Shown here in pieces: positions 1 through 9,456 of a stretch of 64,000 nucleotides of DNA. The stretch is taken from contig NZ_QBUK01000015.1 of the NCBI RefSeq assembly GCF_003058265.1, forward strand, positions 26,026 through 90,025, in the 5' to 3' direction. The position numbers and the translations under genes are program-made. Numbering within the stretch: position 1 is the first letter of the stretch; each line of letters begins with the position of its first letter. Source of the DNA: Flagellimonas amoyensis (GTDB lineage Bacteria > Bacteroidota > Bacteroidia > Flavobacteriales > Flavobacteriaceae). The notes beneath the pieces are model-generated. The model was given only the letters and a program-made list of their open reading frames with translations. It did not search any database and was not told the DNA's origin.

Positions 1-183
1 CTATCGATATTTTACCAATCCTCTTTGGGCAAAAGCTGTGCCCAAGGGCATGCCAAAATTCAAGAATGCATGCAACCAATTGATAATCAGAATAAAAACA
101 GTCATTCTTAAAAAAGAAGAAGGATTGAATGTGGGGTGTTTTTACCCAGTTGGGGCATTATTCCCAGACTCGCTGCCCGTTAT

Positions 184-220
184 AAAAAAATGCCCGCACT
201 GCACTGGGCAGATCGGGCAT
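184..220 (-). terminator. Rho-independent terminator after the phosphatase genes
   Basis: On the minus strand ATGCCCG and CGGGCAT pair (190-196 with 214-220), and the hairpin is followed by a run of seven T. It sits about 20 bases after the stop of the leftward phosphatase gene and probably ends that transcript. The remaining bases to the window edge show no gene I can support. Confidence 0.75.
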
Positions 221-242
221 CAAAAAGATAAAATTGAATGTG

Positions 243-2018
243 TTACCGAATTCCCAATGCCTTGAGAATTTTGTGGAAGACCTCTGTATTTTCATAGACC
301 CCGTTGAAGCTTTCAGCTTGGGGGCCATAGGCAAAAAGGGGCACCATGATCCCAGTGTGGTCCACCGTCAAAAAATCGCCTTGTACCACACCTTCTTGCA
401 TACTTCCGCCCACAATGCCAAAACCAGAGGTTTCATGATCCGCCGTAATGACCACTAGGGTATTTTTATGTGCATCCGCAAAGCGAAGGGCCTCCGCAAT
501 GGCTTGGTCAAAATCCAACATTTCCTGTACAATGTCACGGGTACTGTTGGAATGGCCTCCATTGTCTATCTGGGCACCTTCCACCATCAAGAAAAAGGGC
601 GCTTTGTCCTTCCCTAGCACTTCCAAGGCCTTTTTTACGCTTTTTGGCAGGGCATCTCCCCTTCCATTTTCCATCGATGGCGCCTTGTTCTCCCCTACAT
701 ATATGGCTTTCGGGGTTTTAAATTCTTGAAAAGTTTCAAACTGTTGTGCGGTAAAGGTTTCCTTGATTTGATTTTCTTCATTTTTGCCCCCTGCCATGAA
801 AAAATCCAATGGGCTTTGTTTGAGATCGGCAACAAGGCCCGGTGTGTCATCCCTTTCAATGCGGTGCGCATAAAAAGAGGAAGGGGTCGCACCATATATG
901 GCATCCGTGGAAACAATTGCGGTATTAAAACCTTTCCCGGTCACCACATCCACGAGATTGGTCAGTGGCTTCGCATCGGGCCCAACCCCAATGGCCCTGT
1001 TGTTGGTTTTTTGACCCGTGGCCATGGCCGTAGCCCCTGCAGCGGAATCCGTGATCAGGTCATCCTGGGAAGCGGTCCTCACGAGTCCGATGTTTTTTAT
1101 TTCTGTCATGGTGAGGTTTCCCCTGTTGGCGATCATGGCCGAAGTGATCTGTGCCAATCCGTTGCCGTCCCCTATCATCAGGATGATATTTTGGGGTTTG
1201 GAATCTGCATCATATTCAAATACTGGTTGGTATACCTCCTGTGTCCGTTGCAACTTGAAGGTATTTTTTTCGAGTTGGTCCAAATAAGGTTTGGCCAAGG
1301 CCGGCTTGTCCGTATTAATGAAATCCACCCCTAGGTCCGCCAAGCGGGCCCATGCGGTCTTGGTGTCGGGCGTGGCCCAAAAGCGAAAAGGTTTTCCGGC
1401 TGCTTTTGCCTTTTGTATGGCTGCCTGTACCGCTTCCTGCTCCGAGGCCACCATTCTTCCGTATCCGTTCCAAACCGAAAATTGCTTGAAACTTACACTG
1501 ACCAAAGCCACTTTATCCAAATCGATTTTGTCCAACTCGTCCAAGTTTTGATGATCGAACCAGATAAAATCCGGGTAATTTTTATACGCATCGGGCTGTG
1601 GTCGATTCCCCGAGATCACAAATTTCACTTTGTCCGCTTTCAATAAAAGTGGATAGCTTTCCAGGACCTCAATGAGTTTGTCCAAGGTAGCGTATGCCTC
1701 CGATTTCAAATCGATGAGCAATTGCACTTCCTTCAATTCCTTGGATTTTTCCAAGCTGTTGAGCTTGTCCAAGTACAATTTTTCAAAAGTTTTTCCCAGC
1801 TCTATTTCCTTCTCGGCATGGGTCACGTAAAGGGTGTCATTTTTGAGGAACAGATCGGCCTCAATGGATTCGGCCCCATTGCTATAGGCATACCAAAAGG
1901 GCAGTTCCTGCACGTAATCGTTATGGGAATGGACTTTGTAGTTGGCTTGGGCGTTGACGACCACTTGTGCACACAAAAGCCCTATGATGAGCATTGCGGC
2001 CTGTACTGTTCCTTTCAT
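243..2018 (-). CDS. Phosphodiesterase-like domain fused to alkaline phosphatase
   Basis: The 591-residue protein begins with a signal peptide (about 1-25), so it is exported. Residues about 26-255 resemble the PI-PLC/glycerophosphodiester phosphodiesterase superfamily of the AIM6-like type: HSHNDY at 30-35, E53 and D55 in SIEAD, and H67 in VTH. Residues about 278-591 form a PhoA-family alkaline phosphatase, with MIGDG near its start, the nucleophile motif TDSAAGATA and a late TADHETSG metal motif. The fusion suggests that a phosphodiester is cleaved and the resulting monoester dephosphorylated by one chain; that is inference. It lies one base after a second phosphatase gene and is clearly co-transcribed with it. 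The ATG start gives the signal peptide. The phosphatase call is firm; the activity of the N-terminal domain is not. Confidence 0.88.
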   Translation of the reverse strand: MKGTVQAAMLIIGLLCAQVVVNAQANYKVHSHNDYVQELPFWYAYSNGAESIEADLFLKNDTLYVTHAEKEIELGKTFEKLYLDKLNSLEKSKELKEVQLLIDLKSEAYATLDKLIEVLESYPLLLKADKVKFVISGNRPQPDAYKNYPDFIWFDHQNLDELDKIDLDKVALVSVSFKQFSVWNGYGRMVASEQEAVQAAIQKAKAAGKPFRFWATPDTKTAWARLADLGVDFINTDKPALAKPYLDQLEKNTFKLQRTQEVYQPVFEYDADSKPQNIILMIGDGNGLAQITSAMIANRGNLTMTEIKNIGLVRTASQDDLITDSAAGATAMATGQKTNNRAIGVGPDAKPLTNLVDVVTGKGFNTAIVSTDAIYGATPSSFYAHRIERDDTPGLVADLKQSPLDFFMAGGKNEENQIKETFTAQQFETFQEFKTPKAIYVGENKAPSMENGRGDALPKSVKKALEVLGKDKAPFFLMVEGAQIDNGGHSNSTRDIVQEMLDFDQAIAEALRFADAHKNTLVVITADHETSGFGIVGGSMQEGVVQGDFLTVDHTGIMVPLFAYGPQAESFNGVYENTEVFHKILKALGIR

Positions 2019-2019
2019 G

Positions 2020-3150
2020 TTATTGCTTTTTTTGATCTATCGCTTGACGGATCTTATGGTAAATTTCGTTGTTTTCATAAATGCCCTGAAAAATTTCGGC
2101 CCCATGGCCCGCAGCAAAGACAGGGATCAGTTCGCCACTATGCTGATCGGTATTGAAATTGACCGAGACCTTATCGGGGACTTCCTGTTTGTTTCCCGTA
2201 CTTTCATCCACTTCATAGAACTTTCCAATGCTGGCACCTCCCGTCTCATGATCGGCGGTGACCACCAACAGGGTATTGGGATGAGCCTTTACATAATCCA
2301 ACACGGTACCCAAGGTCTTGTCAAAGTCCAGCACTTCGGAAACCATCATCTCGGCATCTTCGGCATGTCCTCCCCAATCAATATAGGAACCTTCCACCAT
2401 CAGAAAAAATGGTTTTCCATTTTGTCCAAAATAATCGAGGGCCAGAGCGGTGGCATCACCCAAAAACTCTCCCCTTCCTTCTGTTTTTGAGGGGACACCT
2501 TCTTCGGCAAGAAGATATGCATTTCTTTTCCCTGCATCGGGCTTGGAAAGCTCCAAGGTATCCAAGTGATAATTTTCGTCTTCCAAGACTTTAAAAAGAT
2601 CTTTGCCGTCCGTCCTTTTATTGAAGAACTTTTTTCCGCCACCTGCCAAAAAATCGACCTTGGCCGTGGCCAATTGCAAAGCGATTTCCTCATGCATGTC
2701 CCTATCTTTTACATGGGCATAAAAACTGGCCGGCGTGGCATGGGTAATGGTCGTCAGACTGACAAGACCGGTTTGATAGCCCTCTTTTTGAAGCCGTTCC
2801 AAAAGGGTTTCTTGAGGTATGGTATCCACCGAAACACCTATGGCCCTTTTATAGGTTTTTTGGCCAATGGCAAAGGCGGTCGCGCCTGCTGCCGAATCGG
2901 TGATCCTATGGCTTTTGTCGGACGTCTTGTGCAATCCGATATGCTTGAAGCGTGAAAAATTGGGTGTTCCGTTACCAAAATAGTAGGCAGTGGATACTTG
3001 GGGAACGCCCATACCATCCCCTATCATCAAAATGATGTTCAAGGGTTCCTCTGTGGTGGTTTCTGTATCCTTTTCCTCTTTCGTACCTGTAGTACAACCC
3101 ACAGTCCCCATTAACAGGGCCATGGCCATAAATTTCCAATGTGTGTTCAT
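2020..3150 (-). CDS. Alkaline phosphatase, predicted lipoprotein
   Basis: This 376-residue protein is a stand-alone PhoA-family phosphatase that hydrolyses phosphomonoesters. Visible motifs are MIGDGMG near residue 42, the serine nucleophile in TDSAAGATA, the metal-site stretch DWGGHAED and TADHETGG. A hydrophobic N-terminus ends in GTVGC, a weak lipobox, so surface or periplasmic lipid anchoring is likely. The stop codon is followed after one base by the start of the fused diesterase-phosphatase, so the two form a pair. A terminator-like hairpin separates it from susD upstream, so expression may come from read-through or from its own promoter. The two phosphatase domains are paralogous but differ clearly in sequence. 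Confidence 0.9.
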   Translation of the reverse strand: MNTHWKFMAMALLMGTVGCTTGTKEEKDTETTTEEPLNIILMIGDGMGVPQVSTAYYFGNGTPNFSRFKHIGLHKTSDKSHRITDSAAGATAFAIGQKTYKRAIGVSVDTIPQETLLERLQKEGYQTGLVSLTTITHATPASFYAHVKDRDMHEEIALQLATAKVDFLAGGGKKFFNKRTDGKDLFKVLEDENYHLDTLELSKPDAGKRNAYLLAEEGVPSKTEGRGEFLGDATALALDYFGQNGKPFFLMVEGSYIDWGGHAEDAEMMVSEVLDFDKTLGTVLDYVKAHPNTLLVVTADHETGGASIGKFYEVDESTGNKQEVPDKVSVNFNTDQHSGELIPVFAAGHGAEIFQGIYENNEIYHKIRQAIDQKKQ

Positions 3151-3164
3151 ATTGGTTTGTTGAT

Positions 3165-3207
3165 TAAAAAAATATGCGGCAAGCGGAAAACTCCTCCTGC
3201 CGCATAT
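3165..3207 (-). terminator. Terminator between susD and the phosphatase genes
   Basis: A perfect ten-base inverted repeat (ATATGCGGCA at 3172-3181, TGCCGCATAT at 3198-3207) is followed on the minus strand by seven T. It lies just after the susD stop and before the lipoprotein phosphatase. It may end the susCD message or reduce downstream expression. Confidence 0.75.
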
Positions 3208-3227
3208 GCTATATTAGTATTGAAGCA

Positions 3228-4973
3228 TCAATATCCTTCGTTCTGTTCCAAATAACCTGGTGCATTGGATGCCCCGTCAATGGCATTCTGTGGAATGGGG
3301 AACAGCCTATGGTGCACATCTGCATCGGTTTTTTCTGTCCAAGTGTCTTCGTAATGGCCAAAACGGATTTGGTCGCTACGCCTAAAACCTTCCCAGTAAA
3401 GTTCGAACCCACGCTCCCGGAAAAGGATGTCCAGATCCATGGACCCCAAAGCTGCCGGGGTCTGATCGGGACGGGCTGTCCTTGATGCCCTCACAAAGTT
3501 CACATCGGCCAAGGCCCCTGCATTGTCCCCGGTTCTCAACTTGGCCTCTGCACGCATCAAATAGATCTCTGCCAAACGCATCAACACAAGATCCACGCTG
3601 CTGTAGTTGTTCCCATTGGGAGAGGTACGGCTAAACTGGTACTTGGAAACCCTGTACCCATTTCGGTGCAATCTTCCTTGGTTGGTAAAATCCACCTGCA
3701 GGGTATGGTCCACATAATCCACATCCTTGTCCGGGCCATTTCCTTTGGTCTGGATCACAGGATAGATACGAAAACCTCCATCGCAGGTCATAAAATTTCC
3801 ATTTTCGTCTTTTCTAGGTCCCCAAATGACACCTCTGATGATTCCCCTATTGATCTCAAAATCTTCAGCGGACATGCAATAGTAATGGTCTTCGTCATTT
3901 TCGGGGGTCACTCCTGTCAAGTCTTGCAGTTCCGCTGGGATGAGCTGGTTCTCCATAAAAAATCGGGCATCGGCCTCTGCTGGATCTTCACTGCCATTGG
4001 CATCGACCCAAGTTTGGTAAAAATCAGAAGTGATGGCCGGCCCATCGGTACCGTCCGCACTTGGGTGCTCTGGCCTTGGAAACCAAGAACCTGCCAGGGA
4101 CCAATAGGCCCATCGGCTATGCTCGTTGTTCATGACACCGCGTTGGTCGGCGGCAAAGATCAGTTCGGGATTGGAATTGTTGTCATCGTTGAAGAGGTCA
4201 AAATATTCCGGGGATAGGGAGAATGCCCCTGAATTGATGATGTTGTCCGTATACTCGATCACATTGTCCATTTCCTCTGCTGAAAAATTCGGGGTTCCAT
4301 AAGGGTCGCGATATACCGCTGCATTGAGGTTCAATCGTGCCAAAAAGCCCCAAACCGCTGCTTGCGTGATCCTACCCGGCCCTTTGCTGGAATTGATCAC
4401 ATCCACCACGGAAAGGAATTCACTTTCGATATAGTCAACGGCCTCTTGACCTCTCAAGATTTCTGAAATTTCATTGGAAACCTCTTTTTTAAAGACCAGT
4501 CCCCAGCTGTCCAACATCAACATGTTCATGTAGGCCCTCAATGCTATCATTTCGTAGAGTGCCCCTTCGGCCTGGGTGTCGCCAGCTTCTGCCAAAGGTC
4601 TCAATACTTCAATGGCCGACAACGCCCTCGAGATGTTCCTGGTGACCTCGTTCCATGAACTTCCCACCAAATCGTTTCCTGGGGCAATGGTATGCGAATG
4701 GGTCTCCAGAAACCGCCCACCATCATACCAGTCGGTTCCCCCACGGTAAGGCAAAATGGCCTCATCGGCAGCGATCAGTTGCAGCCCATAATAATTGGTG
4801 TGCCTCCATACCCATGCCACTTGGCCATAGGCCGGGGCTATGGCACCACTCACGGCTTCTGCCTGCCCACTTCCCTCCAGGGATTCGTCTATCACATCTT
4901 CTTCCAAATCGGTGCAGCTGAAATTTGCCAACAGTCCAATACCGAAAAGTGCTATTATGATTTTATTTTTCAT
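3228..4973 (-). CDS. SusD/RagB-family outer-membrane nutrient-binding lipoprotein
   Basis: SusD-like proteins sit on the cell surface, bind the nutrient and form the lid of the SusC channel. The 581-residue product starts with a lipoprotein signal ending in NFSC near residue 20. It carries the family hallmarks: an alpha-helical TPR-like scaffold in the first half, and a C-terminal stretch with LMRLAEIYLMRAEA, a LADVNFVRASR-like segment and ERGFELYWEG followed by RRSDQIRFG. Length is typical. It follows susC by 19 bases and is translated after it. Substrate cannot be read from sequence; the downstream phosphatases and the absence of glycoside hydrolases argue for a phosphorylated compound rather than a glycan. 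Confidence 0.95.
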   Translation of the reverse strand: MKNKIIIALFGIGLLANFSCTDLEEDVIDESLEGSGQAEAVSGAIAPAYGQVAWVWRHTNYYGLQLIAADEAILPYRGGTDWYDGGRFLETHSHTIAPGNDLVGSSWNEVTRNISRALSAIEVLRPLAEAGDTQAEGALYEMIALRAYMNMLMLDSWGLVFKKEVSNEISEILRGQEAVDYIESEFLSVVDVINSSKGPGRITQAAVWGFLARLNLNAAVYRDPYGTPNFSAEEMDNVIEYTDNIINSGAFSLSPEYFDLFNDDNNSNPELIFAADQRGVMNNEHSRWAYWSLAGSWFPRPEHPSADGTDGPAITSDFYQTWVDANGSEDPAEADARFFMENQLIPAELQDLTGVTPENDEDHYYCMSAEDFEINRGIIRGVIWGPRKDENGNFMTCDGGFRIYPVIQTKGNGPDKDVDYVDHTLQVDFTNQGRLHRNGYRVSKYQFSRTSPNGNNYSSVDLVLMRLAEIYLMRAEAKLRTGDNAGALADVNFVRASRTARPDQTPAALGSMDLDILFRERGFELYWEGFRRSDQIRFGHYEDTWTEKTDADVHHRLFPIPQNAIDGASNAPGYLEQNEGY

Positions 4974-4992
4974 CTTATGAATCTTTTTTAGA

Positions 4993-7900
4993 TTAGAATG
5001 ATACGTTTAAGCCAAATACAATGGTCCTGGTCTTGGGATAGTTGAAGTAATCGATCCCGAAGGTCTGGATGCCATCGATGGTCAGGTTGGAATTGATCTC
5101 TGGGTCATAACCACTGTAATCGGTGATCACGAAGAGGTTCTGACCGGTGACGGACAAACGGATGCCATTGACCAAACCATCCAATCCGATGTACGCTGGA
5201 TCCAAACTATAGCCCAAAGTGGCATTGTTCAGGCGAAGGAAATCCCCATCTTCCAAGTAGCGGGTGGATACGGTATTTGAATTGGTGATGTCCTCATTGG
5301 GAAACTGGGTGGCCAGTGAAGTGGTGTTGAAATTAGAGGCCAACAGTCCCTTGGTGAACTGGCTCATGGCGGTGTGGTTATACACCTTGTTGCCCGAAAC
5401 GCCATTGAAGTTCATGCCCAAGTCAAAGCTCTTGTAACGGAAATTGAGGTAGAAGGCATAGATCAGATCGGGCAGGGCCGATCCCACGACACTTCTTTCA
5501 TCGGAATGGATGCTCAACCCATCTTCACCAATGCCCAAAAATTCGAGCATGTAAAAAGACCCGATGGGCTCCCCGTTGATGTTTCCATTGATCGTCGCAC
5601 CTGTTTGGCCCGCTCCTTGGGCCGCACCCGTGGTCAATACCTTATAGGGGGAATTGGCCACTTCGTTTTTGGTGTAGGCCAAGTTTCCACCGATGTTATA
5701 GGAAAAGTCCTTGTCATAACCACTGTGGTAATCCAAAGCGAACTCGATACCGTTGTTCTTGATTTCCATGCCGGGAATATTGGTCCAATATTTGGCCGTA
5801 GGCTGAATAGGATCCGCCGGTGTCACTTCCAACAAAATGTTCTCGGACACCTTGTTGAAATAATCCAAGGTACCGGACAAACGATTGTTGAACAGTCCAA
5901 AATCCAGACCTATGTTGGTCTGTTGGGAGACCTCCCACTGAATGTCGGGATTGGCCAAACGGGTAAAGATAGTACCGTAGGGATAGTCCTCGATGGAGCT
6001 TTCATCCCCATTGATCGGGTACGAATCGTTGTTGTCCTTGCTATCGGTATAGCTAAGTTTGGTGATCTTGGATGGGATTTCCTGGTTTCCTGTCTTACCC
6101 CAACTGGCCCTTAGTTTCAAATTGTTGATGGTGGTGTTGGAGCTCAGGAAATCTTCGTTCATGATGTTCCAACCCAAGGCCACAGAAGGGAAATAGCCAT
6201 ATTTGTTGTTGCCCCCGAACTTGGAGGAACCATCTGCCCTCATGGTCGCGGTCAGTAGGTATTTGTTATCAAACCCATAGTTGACCCGCCCAAAGAAGGA
6301 CTGCAATTCGTTCTCGGTGGCGAAGGTGTTCATATAGGTCTGGTTGCTCTCCCCACTGATCTGATCTTGGTATTTGGGATCTATCCCATTGTTGGAAAAA
6401 CCTTCCAGTTCAAAAACCCGTTGGTGCACATAGGTGTCTTGGTAGGTATGTCCTGCCAAAAAGGTAAGGTGGTGCCTATCGGTACTGTAATCGTAGGTAA
6501 GGGTGTTCTCGATAAGGCTGTTCCTATTGGTGGTGAACGCACTGGACAGGGTTCCCAAAAGGTAGCCTTCCAATTGGGAGAAGGGCATAAACTGCACATC
6601 TCTATTGGTGGTGGAATAATCCACGCCCAAGTTCAATTTATAGGTCAATCCTTTGACAATCTCAATGGATGGGGACAGGTTGGCCAAGATTCTGTGGTTC
6701 AACGCATCGTCACTATAAATTTGTTCACGGATCAGTGGGTTTAGCCTATTGTCCAAAGGACTTGGCATCCCGTCCACATATAGTGGCAAAGTAGGGTTCA
6801 TCTGTAGCATGTCACCCACAATGGATCTCGCATCGGCCCTTTTGTTCTCCGTCCTACTGGCGGTCATATTGAATTCTACCTTGAAACGATCATTGAGTGC
6901 TTTTTGGGTCAAGTTCAAACGACCGGAATAGCGCTTCAGATCATTGGACCTTAAAATACCTTGTTGATCGTTCACACCCAAGGAGGCATGATAAGTGAAC
7001 TTATCACTGGCCCCGCTCATGGAAAAGTTCACATTTTTTGAAAATCCGGTTCGGGTCAAGGCGTCCTGCCAATCGGTGTTCGCCCCTCCATCTTCCAAAT
7101 TGCCGCCTGCGGCCACAACTTCTCTTCGGAACTCATCTGCATTGAAAATATCCACCTTGTTGGCCAACGTTGAAAATCCTGTGGAAACAGTCAGGTCCAT
7201 CTGCGTCCTTCCCACCTTGCCTTTTTTGGTGGTGATGACGATGACCCCATTGGCGGCCCTAGACCCATAAATGGCGGCTGCGGAAGCATCTTTCAGCACA
7301 TCAATGCTCTCTATGTCTTGTGGGTTGATGAAGTTCAATGGGTTGGTGGGCACTCCCGTGCTGGAATTGTCCAACGCAAAACCATCGATAACGTACAAGG
7401 GAGTTGTGCCGGAACGCATACTGCCCACACCACGGATGATCACATCCTGCGCAGCTCCTGGCTCTCCACTTACATTGGAGATATTGACCCCGGCCACTTT
7501 TCCTTGGAGCAATTGTCCGGGGTTCATCACGATCCCTTTGTTGAAGTCCTCGCTATCCACCGAGGCAATGGAACCGGTAACATCTGTCTTTCTTTGGGTA
7601 CCGTAACCAACTACCACCACATCTTCCAAAAGGGTGGCATCGGCTTCCAATTGCACATTGATGGAAGTCCTACCCCCTACGGATACCTCTTGGGACTTGT
7701 ATCCCAAATAGGAAAATTGGAGAACGGCATCGCTTTCGACATCAATGGAAAAATTACCGTCAAAATCGGTGATGGTGCCATTTCCTGTGCCTTTTTCCAA
7801 AACGGAAGCTCCTGCCAAAGGCACGCCATTTTCATCCGTGATCTGGCCAGTCACGGTGATGAAAGCCACCTCAACCACCACTACTGGGGCCTTTGGTTTC

Positions 7901-8247
7901 ACATCGATGGAGATGGTGTGGTTGATCCTCCTGAAAGTGAGGTCGGCATCTTTCGCCATCAGCTCCAAAATGGAACGTAGGGATACATTCCGAAAGGCAA
8001 TGTCGTAGGTATTGTGCAATCTTCCCACCTTCCTGTCATACACAAACTTGAAGCTGGTCTGTTCCTCTATCTGTTTCAAGACCTCTACCACCGTGGCATC
8101 TGTCACGGAAAGGTCCACCTTGTAGTTTTCCAGTTTCTGTCCCCGGACATCAGCGGCCAGTACTGGATTCAGTAGCGCCAAGATCATGAGGTAGCAAAAT
8201 GTTTGGAATGTCAACTTGATTAATTGTTTAATAGTTAGTGAATTCAT
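4993..8247 (-). CDS. SusC/RagA-family TonB-dependent transporter with STN domain
   Basis: This 1084-residue outer-membrane protein imports the substrate captured by SusD, using TonB energy. Domains in order: signal peptide (about 1-32), STN secretin/TonB signalling domain (about 46-116), carboxypeptidase-regulatory-like beta domain (about 131-204), a TonB-box-like DVVVVGYG (about 209-216), plug (about 217-340, containing VIDGF), and a beta-barrel ending in an aromatic LNVSF terminus. The STN domain is the part that contacts FecR-type anti-sigma factors, and such a gene lies directly upstream, so this transporter is probably also the sensor. The start was chosen because it gives the signal peptide. 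Intergenic sequence upstream contains a hairpin oriented against the gene. Confidence 0.96.
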   Translation of the reverse strand: MNSLTIKQLIKLTFQTFCYLMILALLNPVLAADVRGQKLENYKVDLSVTDATVVEVLKQIEEQTSFKFVYDRKVGRLHNTYDIAFRNVSLRSILELMAKDADLTFRRINHTISIDVKPKAPVVVVEVAFITVTGQITDENGVPLAGASVLEKGTGNGTITDFDGNFSIDVESDAVLQFSYLGYKSQEVSVGGRTSINVQLEADATLLEDVVVVGYGTQRKTDVTGSIASVDSEDFNKGIVMNPGQLLQGKVAGVNISNVSGEPGAAQDVIIRGVGSMRSGTTPLYVIDGFALDNSSTGVPTNPLNFINPQDIESIDVLKDASAAAIYGSRAANGVIVITTKKGKVGRTQMDLTVSTGFSTLANKVDIFNADEFRREVVAAGGNLEDGGANTDWQDALTRTGFSKNVNFSMSGASDKFTYHASLGVNDQQGILRSNDLKRYSGRLNLTQKALNDRFKVEFNMTASRTENKRADARSIVGDMLQMNPTLPLYVDGMPSPLDNRLNPLIREQIYSDDALNHRILANLSPSIEIVKGLTYKLNLGVDYSTTNRDVQFMPFSQLEGYLLGTLSSAFTTNRNSLIENTLTYDYSTDRHHLTFLAGHTYQDTYVHQRVFELEGFSNNGIDPKYQDQISGESNQTYMNTFATENELQSFFGRVNYGFDNKYLLTATMRADGSSKFGGNNKYGYFPSVALGWNIMNEDFLSSNTTINNLKLRASWGKTGNQEIPSKITKLSYTDSKDNNDSYPINGDESSIEDYPYGTIFTRLANPDIQWEVSQQTNIGLDFGLFNNRLSGTLDYFNKVSENILLEVTPADPIQPTAKYWTNIPGMEIKNNGIEFALDYHSGYDKDFSYNIGGNLAYTKNEVANSPYKVLTTGAAQGAGQTGATINGNINGEPIGSFYMLEFLGIGEDGLSIHSDERSVVGSALPDLIYAFYLNFRYKSFDLGMNFNGVSGNKVYNHTAMSQFTKGLLASNFNTTSLATQFPNEDITNSNTVSTRYLEDGDFLRLNNATLGYSLDPAYIGLDGLVNGIRLSVTGQNLFVITDYSGYDPEINSNLTIDGIQTFGIDYFNYPKTRTIVFGLNVSF

Positions 8248-8297
8248 AATTTCACATCATGATTAAATGGTTATAAGTATTTGTAATCATCGGACTG

Positions 8298-8341
8298 ACA
8301 GCCTATATCCGCTCGCCAAAGTGTTATGGGCTGTTTTTTTT
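8298..8341 (+). terminator. Plus-strand terminator without an upstream plus-strand gene
   Basis: ACAGCCTATA (8298-8307) pairs with TATGGGCTGT (8325-8334) with one G-T pair, and eight T follow on the plus strand. All annotated genes nearby run leftwards, so this would end an RNA antisense to the susC start region. It could alternatively be a structure in the susC leader, read on the other strand with a preceding A-run. The transcript itself is not proven. Confidence 0.55.
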
Positions 8342-8383
8342 GTCTGGTCGTTCTATCTCATAGGCTGGTTTGTTGGTTCAGTT

Positions 8384-9334
8384 TTAGTCTGTGCATCTTC
8401 CTTTTATCAAGATGGTATTGTTCTCCAGAAATTCATAGTGCAATCCTTTTTTCGCATAGGCAATGCTTTCCAGAACTGCCGACAACAATTCATTGCTGTA
8501 GGTGGCCGTGACATGGCAGTCCCCCACATTTCCATTTTCAAAGACAAAGGTGACACCGTACCACCGCTCAAGGGATTCTGCCACGTTGGCCAGGCGGGTA
8601 TCCTCAAAATGTATGATCCCATCCTTCCAGTTCAAGAAAGTGGTGATGTCCGTTACCTTTTTGGAAATGGTCTTGGTCTTTTTGTCAAAAACACCCTGTT
8701 CGTTGGGACCAAGGTGTATCTCGTTCTCTTGGGAGGCCACTTTCACCTTTCCTGTGGCCACGGTCACGGCTATTTGTTCGCTATCCGCATAGGTGTTGAT
8801 GTTGAATGAGGTCCCCAAGACGGTGGTGAGCACTTCGCCCGATTTGATGACAAATGGTTTGTTGGGATTTTTGGCCACATCGAAAAAAGCCTCTCCTTCC
8901 AATACCACTTCCCGAACAGTACCTTCAAACCTGTCCGGATAGGTTATGGTACTGCCCGAGTTCAATCGGATCCGGGTACCATCGGCCAAGGTGATATTTA
9001 GTTTCTGCCCCCATTTCGTGGTCTTTGTGAGTTCCACAATGGGCTCGATTTTCTCCTCAACCCTTGTATTGACATGTACGGTATAGGCAACACCGATCAA
9101 TACGGCAATGGATGCAGCGACCTTGGCCCATTTGTAAATCGGCCTTTCCTGACGATTGGTCCTCTGTGCCAATTTTTGGGCCACTCTTTTCTTATGGGCT
9201 GGACCATGGGCTATTTTGCCATGGTTTTTGGACAACAGATCGATATCGAACAATTCCAAAAGGGATTCTTCCTTTTTGGTGATCGTTCCATTGAGGTATT
9301 TCTCCATCAATCCCTTGATCTCTTTTTCAGTCAT
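8384..9334 (-). CDS. FecR-family anti-sigma factor
   Basis: FecR proteins span the inner membrane, hold an ECF sigma factor inactive, and release or activate it when the partner transporter's STN domain signals. The 316-residue product has a cytoplasmic N-terminus of about 68 residues, one membrane helix (about 69-88), a periplasmic FecR domain (about 105-200, with LADGTRIRLNSGS and VVLEGEAFFDVAKN) and a C-terminal DUF4974-like region (about 245-313). It is about 120 bases downstream of the sigma factor gene and upstream of susC, the canonical order. The 120-base gap contains a small inverted repeat (GTACCA/TGGTAC at 9357-9377) of unknown meaning. Confidence 0.95.
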   Translation of the reverse strand: MTEKEIKGLMEKYLNGTITKKEESLLELFDIDLLSKNHGKIAHGPAHKKRVAQKLAQRTNRQERPIYKWAKVAASIAVLIGVAYTVHVNTRVEEKIEPIVELTKTTKWGQKLNITLADGTRIRLNSGSTITYPDRFEGTVREVVLEGEAFFDVAKNPNKPFVIKSGEVLTTVLGTSFNINTYADSEQIAVTVATGKVKVASQENEIHLGPNEQGVFDKKTKTISKKVTDITTFLNWKDGIIHFEDTRLANVAESLERWYGVTFVFENGNVGDCHVTATYSNELLSAVLESIAYAKKGLHYEFLENNTILIKGRCTD

Positions 9335-9456
9335 TGTGTGCTCGTTTCAATAAGAAGTACCAAAAACGAAGTGGTACGCACATTGGAATGTTCGAGTTTA
9401 ATAATTGCTTAATGTTGGGGAGGACCTGTTAACCTTTAGATAAAAAAAGAGGTGGT

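Noticed and set aside
38..265. Short plus-strand open frame at the left edge
   Set aside because: It crosses the phosphatase terminator and end of that gene, has no known domain and no promoter-like sequence.
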